Source of the DNA: Camarhynchus parvulus
Lineage: Eukaryota > Chordata > Aves > Passeriformes > Thraupidae
NCBI RefSeq assembly: GCF_901933205.1
Contig: NC_044573.1
Location: 87,626,546-87,690,545 of the forward strand
Direction: 5' to 3'
Length of the DNA stretch: 64,000 nucleotides
The position numbers were made by a program, and so were the translations under genes. The notes beneath the pieces were generated by a model. It was not told the origin of the DNA and made no database searches. It worked only from the letters and a program-made list of their open reading frames with translations. Shown piece after piece: positions 63,101 through 64,000 of the stretch (the stretch's first letter is position 1; each line of letters begins with the position of its first letter).

Positions 63101-63140
63101 CATATTGTGGCTTCCTGGTGTCAAACTCTTTGAGCAGAAT
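1..63140 (-). CDS. DST: Dystonin (BPAG1), central-to-late spectrin-repeat rod; 35 shared exons, both ends outside the window
   Basis: Dystonin is a spectraplakin that links actin, intermediate filaments and microtubules. This window covers only its rod and the linker before the EF-hand/GAR microtubule-binding tail. The call rests on exon translations that match my memory of human DST closely, for example [17 protein letters not shown] (7688-7494), [15 protein letters not shown] (36120-35902) and [16 protein letters not shown] (16321-16166). The 35 exons sum to 7509 nt = 2503 codons and join without a frame conflict; all have GT donors and AG acceptors. The residues are heptad-like helices with the Trp pattern of spectrin repeats. 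Upstream exons (CH domains, plakin domain) lie beyond 64000, and the C-terminal exons lie before position 1. The paralogue MACF1 is the main alternative, but the repeat sequences fit DST better. Introns shorter than about 900 bp that are not listed separately show nothing notable. Confidence 0.93.
153..960 (-). other. Intron between exons 34 and 35
   Basis: 808 bp of AT-rich intron. I see no repeat, RNA gene or alternative exon in it. Confidence 0.8.
961..1090 (-). CDS. DST: DST shared exon 34: end of rod and start of linker
   Basis: 130 nt, phase 0 in and one base over at the end. It encodes [19 protein letters not shown], then [12 protein letters not shown]. It follows the last full spectrin module and starts the linker toward the EF-hands. 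The donor gtaagt is consensus and the acceptor is ctgattgcag. Skipping it alone would shift the frame. Confidence 0.9.
1732..1920 (-). CDS. DST: DST shared exon 33: second half of rod module 16
   Basis: 189 nt, 63 codons, symmetric phase 0. It starts [13 protein letters not shown] and ends VKALIAEHQ. The helix-A Trp lies in [10 protein letters not shown]. The donor is gtaagg; the acceptor ends tcaag, an AAG rather than the usual CAG/TAG. With exon 32 it makes a 111-residue module. Confidence 0.93.
1921..2759 (-). other. Intron between exons 32 and 33
   Basis: 839 bp of AT-rich sequence with nothing recognisable. Confidence 0.75.
2760..2903 (-). CDS. DST: DST shared exon 32: first half of rod module 16
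   Basis: 144 nt, 48 codons, phase 0 at both ends. It encodes [17 protein letters not shown], then [17 protein letters not shown] and ARFEE. The helix-C Trp is in IKHWITII. The donor gtcagt is non-consensus at +3; the acceptor is ctgttttag. Confidence 0.93.
2904..6188 (-). other. Intron between exons 31 and 32 (3.3 kb)
   Basis: Unique AT-rich intron. It holds a pyrimidine-rich run on the plus strand at about 3584-3640 and a T-run at about 5981-5997. I recognise no transposon, RNA gene or extra exon. Confidence 0.7.
6189..6317 (-). CDS. DST: DST shared exon 31: second half of rod module 15
   Basis: 129 nt, 43 codons, phase 0. It encodes [19 protein letters not shown] and ends RTLIEQHR. Starting a helix-A exon on xxFH...WL and ending on a xxHK/R-type residue pair is the recurring pattern of this rod. 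Donor gtgagc, acceptor tcttaacag. Confidence 0.94.
6318..7493 (-). other. Intron between exons 30 and 31
   Basis: About 1.2 kb of unique AT-rich intron. I see no repeat or additional exon. Confidence 0.7.
7494..7688 (-). CDS. DST: DST shared exon 30: first half of rod module 15
   Basis: 195 nt, 65 codons, phase 0. It encodes [19 protein letters not shown], then [19 protein letters not shown] and [12 protein letters not shown]. The helix-C Trp is in STRWETV. This is one of the segments that most clearly marks the gene as DST. Donor gtagag; the acceptor tgtctag has a short pyrimidine tract. Confidence 0.95.
7689..9139 (-). other. Intron between exons 29 and 30
   Basis: 1.45 kb of unique intron. 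The only structure I see is the tandem duplication at 8313-8367, listed separately. Confidence 0.7.
8313..8367. repeat. Tandem duplication, 28 bp unit, two copies
   Basis: A 28-bp unit (8313-8340) starting gtgcaggctaat is followed directly by a 27-bp copy (8341-8367). The copies differ by one T in a T-run and one C/T substitution, so the duplication looks fairly recent. It is intronic. Confidence 0.9.
9140..9299 (-). CDS. DST: DST shared exon 29: second half of rod module 14
   Basis: 160 nt. The first base completes the Arg of exon 28; then [38 protein letters not shown] and NLIDNHK, ending in phase 0. Helix-A Trp in IDWLYK. Donor gtagtt, acceptor cccctctcag. Confidence 0.94.
9384..10045 (-). 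mobile_element. CR1 LINE, 5'-truncated 3' fragment (about 660 bp)
   Basis: Read on the minus strand, the element runs from about 10045 to an end near 9384. The 3' terminus carries the avian CR1 signature: ggttggactcagtgatctt, then cttttccaaccctaac and a terminal atgattctatt-like tail. The body has the typical CR1 GC-rich stretches (for example the ctggcctgtatcagcaatag region and the ccagcactgctggg region). The plus-strand open frames at 9464-9908 are shadows of this element. It lies in the intron between exons 28 and 29 and shares the gene's orientation. I see no target-site duplication, which is normal for CR1. Confidence 0.92.
10258..10427 (-). CDS. DST: DST shared exon 28: first half of rod module 14
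   Basis: 170 nt, phase 0 in, two bases over. It encodes [27 protein letters not shown] and [14 protein letters not shown]. Donor gtaaat. The acceptor reads catatatatag; its pyrimidine tract (ttcttttttccc) sits slightly upstream of an AT run. Confidence 0.94.
10428..13938 (-). other. Intron between exons 27 and 28 (3.5 kb)
   Basis: Unique AT-rich intron. Short open frames on both strands lack family resemblance and splice signals. A stretch near 11860-11890 is vaguely CR1-like but too short to call. Confidence 0.65.
13939..14058 (-). CDS. DST: DST shared exon 27: second half of rod module 13
   Basis: 120 nt, 40 codons, phase 0. It encodes [19 protein letters not shown], then IANDPDKIK and QLAQHK. 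The helix-A Trp pair is in AWHKLMEWL. Donor gtgagt is consensus; acceptor cctttag. Confidence 0.94.
14059..15738 (-). other. Intron between exons 26 and 27 (1.7 kb)
   Basis: Unique intron. I see nothing beyond ordinary AT-rich sequence. Confidence 0.7.
15739..15945 (-). CDS. DST: DST shared exon 26: first half of rod module 13
   Basis: 207 nt, 69 codons, phase 0. It encodes [19 protein letters not shown], then [37 protein letters not shown] and DDARKRAKQ. Helix-C Trp in QSRWEKV. This block is almost identical to human DST as I recall it. Donor gtaatg; acceptor ttttccaag. Confidence 0.95.
16166..16321 (-). CDS. DST: DST shared exon 25: second half of rod module 12
   Basis: 156 nt, 52 codons, phase 0. 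It encodes [30 protein letters not shown] and LFQIDEHK. Helix-A Trp in INWLTQ. Donor gtatgt, acceptor ctttgcag. The intron to exon 26 is only 220 bp. Confidence 0.95.
16322..17659 (-). other. Intron between exons 24 and 25 (1.3 kb)
   Basis: Unique AT-rich intron with nothing recognisable. Confidence 0.7.
17660..17830 (-). CDS. DST: DST shared exon 24: first half of rod module 12
   Basis: 171 nt, 57 codons, phase 0. It encodes [32 protein letters not shown] and [17 protein letters not shown]. Helix-C Trp in KEKWESV. Donor gtaagt is consensus; acceptor tttatttag. Confidence 0.94.
18979..19028. repeat. Imperfect minisatellite, about 13-14 bp unit
   Basis: Four degenerate copies of a unit resembling ttcatatcttttat follow each other directly; the last copy has decayed. 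Intronic. Confidence 0.75.
19457..19486. repeat. Tandem duplication, 15 bp unit
   Basis: Two exact copies of ggccctttaactaag, followed by a decayed third (tgcctttttaag). Intronic. Confidence 0.8.
20686..20814 (-). CDS. DST: DST shared exon 23: second half of rod module 11
   Basis: 129 nt, 43 codons, phase 0. It encodes [34 protein letters not shown] and LNAHM. Helix-A Trp in QQWLTD. Donor gtaagt is consensus; acceptor ataatttag. Confidence 0.95.
21308..21505 (-). CDS. DST: DST shared exon 22: first half of rod module 11
   Basis: 198 nt, 66 codons, phase 0. It encodes [35 protein letters not shown] and [19 protein letters not shown]. Helix-C Trp in NQRWQNL. Donor gtgaac; acceptor caattgtag. 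Confidence 0.95.
21506..23719 (-). other. Intron between exons 21 and 22 (2.2 kb)
   Basis: Unique AT-rich intron with a short (aaac)n-like stretch near 23171-23197. Nothing else is recognisable. Confidence 0.7.
23720..23875 (-). CDS. DST: DST shared exon 21: second half of rod module 10
   Basis: 156 nt, 52 codons, phase 0. It encodes [31 protein letters not shown] and [14 protein letters not shown]. The donor gtatgt splits the sequence so that HH is followed by the Val of exon 22. Acceptor ttactgtag. Confidence 0.95.
24097..24130. repeat. Tandem duplication, 17 bp unit
   Basis: Two adjacent copies of agaagccatagttaacc, the second diverging in its last two bases. Intronic. Confidence 0.85.
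24679..24852 (-). CDS. DST: DST shared exon 20: first half of rod module 10
   Basis: 174 nt, 58 codons, phase 0. It encodes [38 protein letters not shown] and [16 protein letters not shown]. Helix-C Trp in RLLWDSL. Donor gtaaat; acceptor taccatag is pyrimidine-poor. Confidence 0.95.
24900..24926 (-). mobile_element. Possible CR1 3'-terminal remnant
   Basis: The string tatagaatcacagaatg is the usual reverse-strand start of an avian CR1 end, but the similarity stops after about 25 bp. It may be a very truncated insertion or a chance match. Confidence 0.35.
25752..25853 (-). CDS. DST: DST shared exon 19: last third of rod module 9
   Basis: 102 nt, 34 codons, phase 0. It encodes [19 protein letters not shown], then [15 protein letters not shown]. 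Helix-A Trp in FDWVDI. Exons 17, 18 and 19 together give one 109-residue module, so this repeat is cut into three instead of two. Donor gtatga; acceptor gatttccag. Confidence 0.94.
26676..26735. repeat. A-rich simple repeat, (aaac)n-like
   Basis: Irregular aaac/aaaac units directly upstream of the CR1 remnant at 26751. Confidence 0.7.
26751..26816 (-). mobile_element. CR1 LINE 3'-end remnant
   Basis: On the minus strand it reads aggggttgtactttagatg, then acctttaaaggtctcttcc and a decayed atgat tail. This is the standard CR1 3' end with several substitutions, so an old, heavily truncated copy. Confidence 0.8.
27466..27567 (-). CDS. DST: DST shared exon 18: middle third of rod module 9
   Basis: 102 nt, 34 codons, phase 0. 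It encodes [19 protein letters not shown], then [15 protein letters not shown]. Trp residues in SAWDAL and KTWKER belong to helix C. Donor gtaaga; acceptor acttgcag. Confidence 0.94.
28297..28419 (-). CDS. DST: DST shared exon 17: first third of rod module 9
   Basis: 123 nt, 41 codons, phase 0. It encodes [19 protein letters not shown], then [19 protein letters not shown] and IDE. Donor gtatgg; acceptor ctttgtag. Confidence 0.94.
29081..29307 (-). CDS. DST: DST shared exon 16: end of rod module 7 and part of module 8
   Basis: 227 nt; two bases complete the Ala begun in exon 15, then phase 0 at the end. It encodes [38 protein letters not shown] and [13 protein letters not shown]. Exons 14, 15 and 16 total 221 residues, two modules. 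The donor gtcagt is non-consensus; acceptor ttgtttag. Confidence 0.95.
29654..29885 (-). CDS. DST: DST shared exon 15: junction of rod modules 7 and 8
   Basis: 232 nt, phase 0 in, one base over. It encodes [38 protein letters not shown] and [19 protein letters not shown]. It has no helix-A Trp where other modules have one (SLKRIV in place of xxWL), matching my recollection of human DST. Donor gtaata; acceptor ctcctag. Confidence 0.94.
29886..32727 (-). other. Intron between exons 14 and 15 (2.8 kb)
   Basis: AT-rich unique intron with a short TA-run at about 31678-31692. Nothing else is recognisable. Confidence 0.7.
32728..32931 (-). CDS. DST: DST shared exon 14: first part of rod module 7
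   Basis: 204 nt, 68 codons, phase 0. It encodes [38 protein letters not shown] and [18 protein letters not shown]. Donor gtatca; acceptor gttatag. Confidence 0.95.
32932..35901 (-). other. Intron between exons 13 and 14 (3.0 kb)
   Basis: Unique intron. A (ctt)n stretch sits at about 34552-34571. The plus-strand frames at 33250-33582 and 33608-34171 show no family features, and I treat them as chance. Confidence 0.65.
34552..34571. repeat. (CTT)n microsatellite, short
   Basis: About six ttc units in a row, intronic. Confidence 0.7.
35902..36120 (-). CDS. DST: DST shared exon 13: second part of rod module 6
   Basis: 219 nt, 73 codons, phase 0. It encodes [38 protein letters not shown] and [15 protein letters not shown]. 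The helix-[13 protein letters not shown] motif is highly typical of DST. Donor gtaagc; acceptor ttttgcag. Confidence 0.96.
36121..37874 (-). other. Intron between exons 12 and 13 (1.8 kb) with a possible alternative first exon
   Basis: Mostly unique AT-rich sequence. The segment at about 37460-37560 is richer in CpG than its surroundings and ends in a consensus donor; see the entry at 37463-37480. Confidence 0.65.
37463..37480 (-). other. Candidate six-codon alternative first coding exon
   Basis: On the minus strand an ATG at 37480 opens MALHLS, which ends exactly at a consensus donor (CAGC then gtgagt, donor GT at 37462-37461). It would join exon 13 in phase 0 to give MALHLS followed by KKIENLLQ. 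The start context is only moderate (G at +4, T at -3). Upstream sequence contains stops and no clear acceptor, so it would be a first exon, not a cassette. No TATA or CpG island is evident. Speculative. Confidence 0.25.
37875..37982 (-). CDS. DST: DST shared exon 12: first part of rod module 6
   Basis: 108 nt, 36 codons, phase 0. It encodes [19 protein letters not shown], then [17 protein letters not shown]. Donor gtaaag; the acceptor ends tttcaag. Confidence 0.94.
38164..38283 (-). CDS. DST: DST shared exon 11: second half of rod module 5
   Basis: 120 nt, 40 codons, phase 0. It encodes [19 protein letters not shown], then [19 protein letters not shown]. Helix-A Trp in FAWIAE. Donor gtaaaa; acceptor catttag. 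The intron to exon 12 is only 181 bp. Confidence 0.94.
38284..41936 (-). other. Intron between exons 10 and 11 (3.7 kb)
   Basis: Unique AT-rich intron. I see no transposon ends, RNA genes or plausible extra exons. Confidence 0.65.
41937..42143 (-). CDS. DST: DST shared exon 10: first half of rod module 5
   Basis: 207 nt, 69 codons, phase 0. It encodes [38 protein letters not shown] and [18 protein letters not shown]. The usual helix-C Trp is replaced by Tyr (ERYRLV). Donor gtactg; acceptor ttttacag. Confidence 0.95.
42144..43115 (-). other. Intron between exons 9 and 10
   Basis: 972 bp of unique AT-rich sequence. Confidence 0.7.
43116..43357 (-). CDS. DST: DST shared exon 9: main part of rod module 4
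   Basis: 242 nt; two bases complete the Gly begun in exon 8, then phase 0. It encodes [38 protein letters not shown] and SQVQERQK. Helix-A Trp in CKWLDE. Donor gtaggt; acceptor attctag. Confidence 0.95.
43358..44503 (-). other. Intron between exons 8 and 9 (1.1 kb)
   Basis: Unique intron with an A-run near 43398-43412. A minus-strand frame through 43906-44301 includes a CAG acceptor-like site near 44154 but no usable donor after it, so I do not call an exon. Confidence 0.65.
44504..44588 (-). CDS. DST: DST shared exon 8: start of rod module 4 (short exon)
   Basis: 85 nt, phase 0 in, one base over. It encodes [19 protein letters not shown], then GLELLKQTT. It is the smallest exon of the set. 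Skipping it would shift the frame. Donor gtgaga; acceptor ttcatag. The intron to exon 7 is only 174 bp. Confidence 0.94.
44763..45089 (-). CDS. DST: DST shared exon 7: a complete spectrin module in one exon
   Basis: 327 nt, 109 codons, phase 0 at both ends, exactly one module. It encodes [38 protein letters not shown] and [19 protein letters not shown]. Helix-A Trp in MNWLNE; the helix-C Trp position carries Tyr (ARYIEI). The donor gtattt is weak at +4 to +6; acceptor aatatag. Confidence 0.95.
45338..45497 (-). CDS. DST: DST shared exon 6: second half of rod module 2
   Basis: 160 nt; the first base completes an Arg begun in exon 5. It encodes [38 protein letters not shown] and LQQQIAQHK. Helix-A Trp in VEWLTA. 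Donor gtaaga; acceptor ttggtag. Confidence 0.95.
45498..47732 (-). other. Intron between exons 5 and 6 (2.2 kb)
   Basis: AT-rich intron with the TA-rich tract at 47087-47162, listed separately. Otherwise unremarkable. Confidence 0.7.
47087..47162. repeat. TA-rich microsatellite tract
   Basis: Interrupted (ta)n and (tctc) runs over about 75 bp: tatatatatattctctctc, then tatatacatatatatatatg and a third decayed block. Likely length-variable. Intronic. Confidence 0.85.
47733..47899 (-). CDS. DST: DST shared exon 5: first half of rod module 2
   Basis: 167 nt, phase 0 in, two bases over. It encodes [38 protein letters not shown] and [14 protein letters not shown]. Helix-C Trp in DSRWDAL. The donor gtattt is weak; the acceptor tctctctctgcag is strong. 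Confidence 0.95.
47900..49163 (-). other. Intron between exons 4 and 5 (1.3 kb)
   Basis: Unique intron, nothing recognisable. Confidence 0.7.
49164..49334 (-). CDS. DST: DST shared exon 4: second half of rod module 1
   Basis: 171 nt, 57 codons, phase 0. It encodes [38 protein letters not shown] and [12 protein letters not shown]. Helix-A Trp in LSWLID. Donor gtaagt is consensus; acceptor gtttttcag. Confidence 0.95.
49335..50376 (-). other. Intron between exons 3 and 4 (1.0 kb)
   Basis: Unique intron except for the CR1 remnant at 50080-50128. Confidence 0.7.
50080..50128 (+). mobile_element. CR1 LINE 3'-end remnant
   Basis: Reads gatctccagggatcccttcc, then aaccccaactatttcatg and attctgtga on the plus strand, the standard CR1 terminus. 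It is antisense to DST and severely 5'-truncated. Confidence 0.78.
50377..50538 (-). CDS. DST: DST shared exon 3: first half of rod module 1; common acceptor for two upstream exons
   Basis: 162 nt, 54 codons, phase 0. It encodes [38 protein letters not shown] and [12 protein letters not shown]. Helix-C Trp in NTRWKTL. Its strong acceptor (gtttcaactgcag) can be joined in frame either by exon 2 (ending DTFK) or by the alternative exon at 54000-52714 (ending LLSHK). Its donor, gttatt, is among the weakest of the set. Confidence 0.95.
50539..52713 (-). other. Intron between the alternative first exon and exon 3 (2.2 kb)
   Basis: Mostly AT-rich. It contains a GC-richer block with about 11 CpGs at roughly 52320-52480 and a consensus-like donor (GGATGAG then gtaagag) with its boundary at 52134/52135. 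A plus-strand frame at 50929-51267 looks like chance. Confidence 0.65.
52714..54000 (-). CDS. DST: Alternative first coding exon of a short dystonin isoform (429 codons)
   Basis: An ATG at 54000 opens 429 codons that end in CACAAG directly before a donor gtaact at 52713. The phase is 0, so the product continues into exon 3 as LLSHK followed by VFQKEE. The start has A at -3 and G at +4, and an in-frame TGA lies at 54036-54034. The protein begins [10 protein letters not shown], has an acidic patch at residues 21-31, then [18 protein letters not shown] (33-50) and [16 protein letters not shown] (100-115). The rest is Ser/Glu/Asp-rich and probably disordered. From memory, an internal-promoter isoform of MACF1 starts with a similar sequence; I could not check this. 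If the donor is not used, the frame runs 11 more codons to a stop at 52678. The isoform would lack the CH and plakin domains and keep the later rod. That it is a first exon, and not a cassette, is inferred from the upstream stop. Confidence 0.82.
54001..54072 (-). other. Probable 5' UTR part of the alternative first coding exon
   Basis: A strong acceptor, tttactgtttcttcag, ends at 54073, 72 nt before the ATG. This suggests a noncoding leader exon in the CpG island spliced to this point. A second acceptor with a C-rich tract (ttccccccaccccccag) ends at 54562. I found no compelling partner donor in the island, so transcription could also start between the two. Confidence 0.45.
54740..55430. promoter_or_regulatory. 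CpG island; likely internal promoter of DST
   Basis: About 0.7 kb of very GC-rich, CpG-dense sequence in an otherwise AT-rich gene. The densest part is about 54960-55400. It contains tandemly similar gccgctccggggctgccctcc segments near 55115-55170 and a CRE-like tgacatca at about 55284. It lies 0.7-1.4 kb upstream of the ATG at 54000, in the right orientation for the alternative exon. Long open frames here on both strands (for example 54976-55482) are products of GC content. No TATA box is obvious. The start site is not resolved. Confidence 0.75.
56812..56884 (+). mobile_element. CR1 LINE 3'-end remnant with an internal deletion
   Basis: The left part (gatgtggcatttagggacat) matches a common avian CR1 3' segment. 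After a gap in the expected sequence it continues aggtcttttccaacctaaac and ends with attctgtggttctataa. Antisense to DST. Confidence 0.78.
57517..57570. repeat. Tandem duplication, 27 bp unit, two copies
   Basis: Units 57517-57543 and 57544-57570 both start tttaacactgatggca and differ at two positions. A third start (tttaatac) follows. Intronic. Confidence 0.9.
57961..58010. repeat. Imperfect GT/CA inverted repeat
   Basis: gtgtgtttg is followed by a short spacer (cgtacgtgca) and caaacac, then more caaacac units. It could form a small hairpin or be a decayed microsatellite. No function is evident. Confidence 0.55.
60239..61713 (-). CDS. DST: DST shared exon 2: large unsplit rod exon (about 4.5 repeats)
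   Basis: 1475 nt; two bases complete the Asp begun in exon 1, then 491 codons. It starts [19 protein letters not shown] and passes through [38 protein letters not shown] and [19 protein letters not shown]. It ends [15 protein letters not shown]. Apart from the opening partial codon no intron interrupts it, while every later repeat is split. With exon 1 it gives 657 residues, six modules of about 109.5. Its middle (about 61500-60950) diverges more from human DST, as I recall it, than the small exons do. Donor gtagga; acceptor cctttgtag. Confidence 0.96.
61714..62644 (-). other. Intron between exons 1 and 2
   Basis: 931 bp. A CR1-like fragment at about 62535-62555 (ggggttggactggatga) is the only recognisable item. 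Confidence 0.65.
62535..62555 (+). mobile_element. Possible CR1 remnant
   Basis: About 20 bp match the CR1 3' region ggttggactagatga, but the expected tail does not follow. Low confidence. Confidence 0.3.
62645..63140 (-). CDS. DST: DST shared exon 1 of the window: rod, about 1.5 repeats
   Basis: 496 nt, phase 0 in, one base over. It encodes [57 protein letters not shown] and [11 protein letters not shown]. Helix-C Trp in AQKWDSL. Donor gttagt is non-consensus at +3; acceptor ttccgcctag. More 5' exons of the gene lie beyond 64000. Confidence 0.94.
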
Positions 63141-64000
63141 CTAGGCGGAAAAAAAGAGAGAATTTTAAAAAGGATTTACTTCATGGGTAAAAAAGTGGTT
63201 CTGACAAAAAATCATGTAGAATTTGTCGTAGCTAAGCTCTATTATTGAGTGTGTCCAAGTTTAAAAGCCAGTGAAATAAATGTGCCTTCTACATAAACTG
63301 TGTTATTTCCAAATATCTACATCAAAGAAACAGAAAAAAATGAAGTGAATTTACACATCATCTAATAGAAATTCAACCAGGAGATACAAGTAAACAATGA
63401 ATTCTGTTAATAGTACAGTAATTAAGCAACCACACCAAGCAAAGTAAGGGCTGTTTAGTTTCAAGTAGCGTCTTCTTTCCTAGACAGTTTTGATATTTGT
63501 CTTAAGAAAGAACTTCAAAGAAGGTGTATTCTGACATAATATTGCAATGTTTTATTATAGAACAGAGACTATTTGGCTAATTCACAAAATGACTGAATGT
63601 GTAGTGTAAGACCTTTTAAGTTTATATCACTGGTTCTCAGTTGTTTTGGGTTTTTTTGACACTAAGTCACAGTGCTTGCAAAAGAAGGGACAAATGTAAT
63701 GGTTTTACTTTACAGAACATTCCAAACCCTTTCTAAGTCAATTAGGTTGAACTTTTAAGGACTGTGAAGTGATACATGATAGTCTTATGCCATCTGTCTA
63801 GACTTTTGAAGCACTTATAAAACAATATTGAGTCATAGTATTTCACATAGTATTAGATCGTAGTTCATGTTTCAAATACTTTATTTTAAACAATACTGAC
63901 ATTGATCAGTCTCCTCAACATTTTTCTTTACCTTTTCTGATCTCTTTTCACTCTTATGATAATTTTTTCTTGTAATTACTGTAGTCAAGTATGATGTAGG
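63141..64000 (-). other. Intron upstream of shared exon 1 (continues out of the window)
   Basis: 860 bp of AT-rich intron. I see no exon or repeat in it. Confidence 0.7.

Noticed and set aside
1..63140. Assignment to MACF1 instead of DST
   Set aside because: The overall architecture is shared by both spectraplakins, but the exon translations follow DST as I remember it nearly residue for residue in many repeats.
1..64000. CRISPR arrays, operons, tRNA or rRNA genes, phage-type systems
   Set aside because: The window is spliced vertebrate DNA; I saw no regularly spaced repeats and no tRNA-like cloverleaf, although I could not run a covariance search.

Overview
This is a 64 kb stretch of animal nuclear DNA, most likely from a bird. 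The gene structure is exon/intron with GT-AG splice sites throughout. Several truncated CR1 LINE 3' ends of the avian type are scattered in the introns, and the introns are compact. One gene fills the window on the minus strand: dystonin (DST/BPAG1), the giant plakin cytolinker. I identify it from the translated exons, which follow human dystonin as I remember it, exon after exon, from the late spectrin-repeat rod to just before the EF-hand/GAR tail.

Layout in gene order (right to left in window coordinates). 64000-63141 is intron. 63140-62645 and 61713-60239 are two large exons encoding about six spectrin repeats. 60238-50539 is a long intron. It holds a CpG island (about 54740-55430) and, just downstream on the minus strand, an unusual ORF (ATG at 54000) that ends in a good splice donor at 52713. 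50538-1732 holds 31 small exons that tile 16 spectrin repeats. 1090-961 and 152-1 encode the linker that leads toward the EF-hands, and the last exon runs into the window edge. I count 35 shared coding exons. They total 7509 nt and splice into exactly 2503 codons with no phase conflict, which is a strong internal check of the boundaries.

The most interesting item is the ORF in the long intron. It begins [10 protein letters not shown] in a strong Kozak context, is preceded by an in-frame stop, encodes 429 mostly low-complexity residues, and splices in phase 0 onto the exon at 50538. Together with the CpG island this looks like an internal promoter and first exon. The resulting short dystonin would lack the actin-binding and plakin domains, keep the last 16 spectrin repeats and presumably the microtubule-binding tail, and could be anchored to membrane by N-myristoylation. 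A second, weaker candidate first exon (six codons) lies at 37463-37480.

Everything else is intron: short CR1 remnants, a few tandem duplications, A/T-rich simple repeats and no RNA genes that I could recognise. I see no convincing gene on the plus strand.
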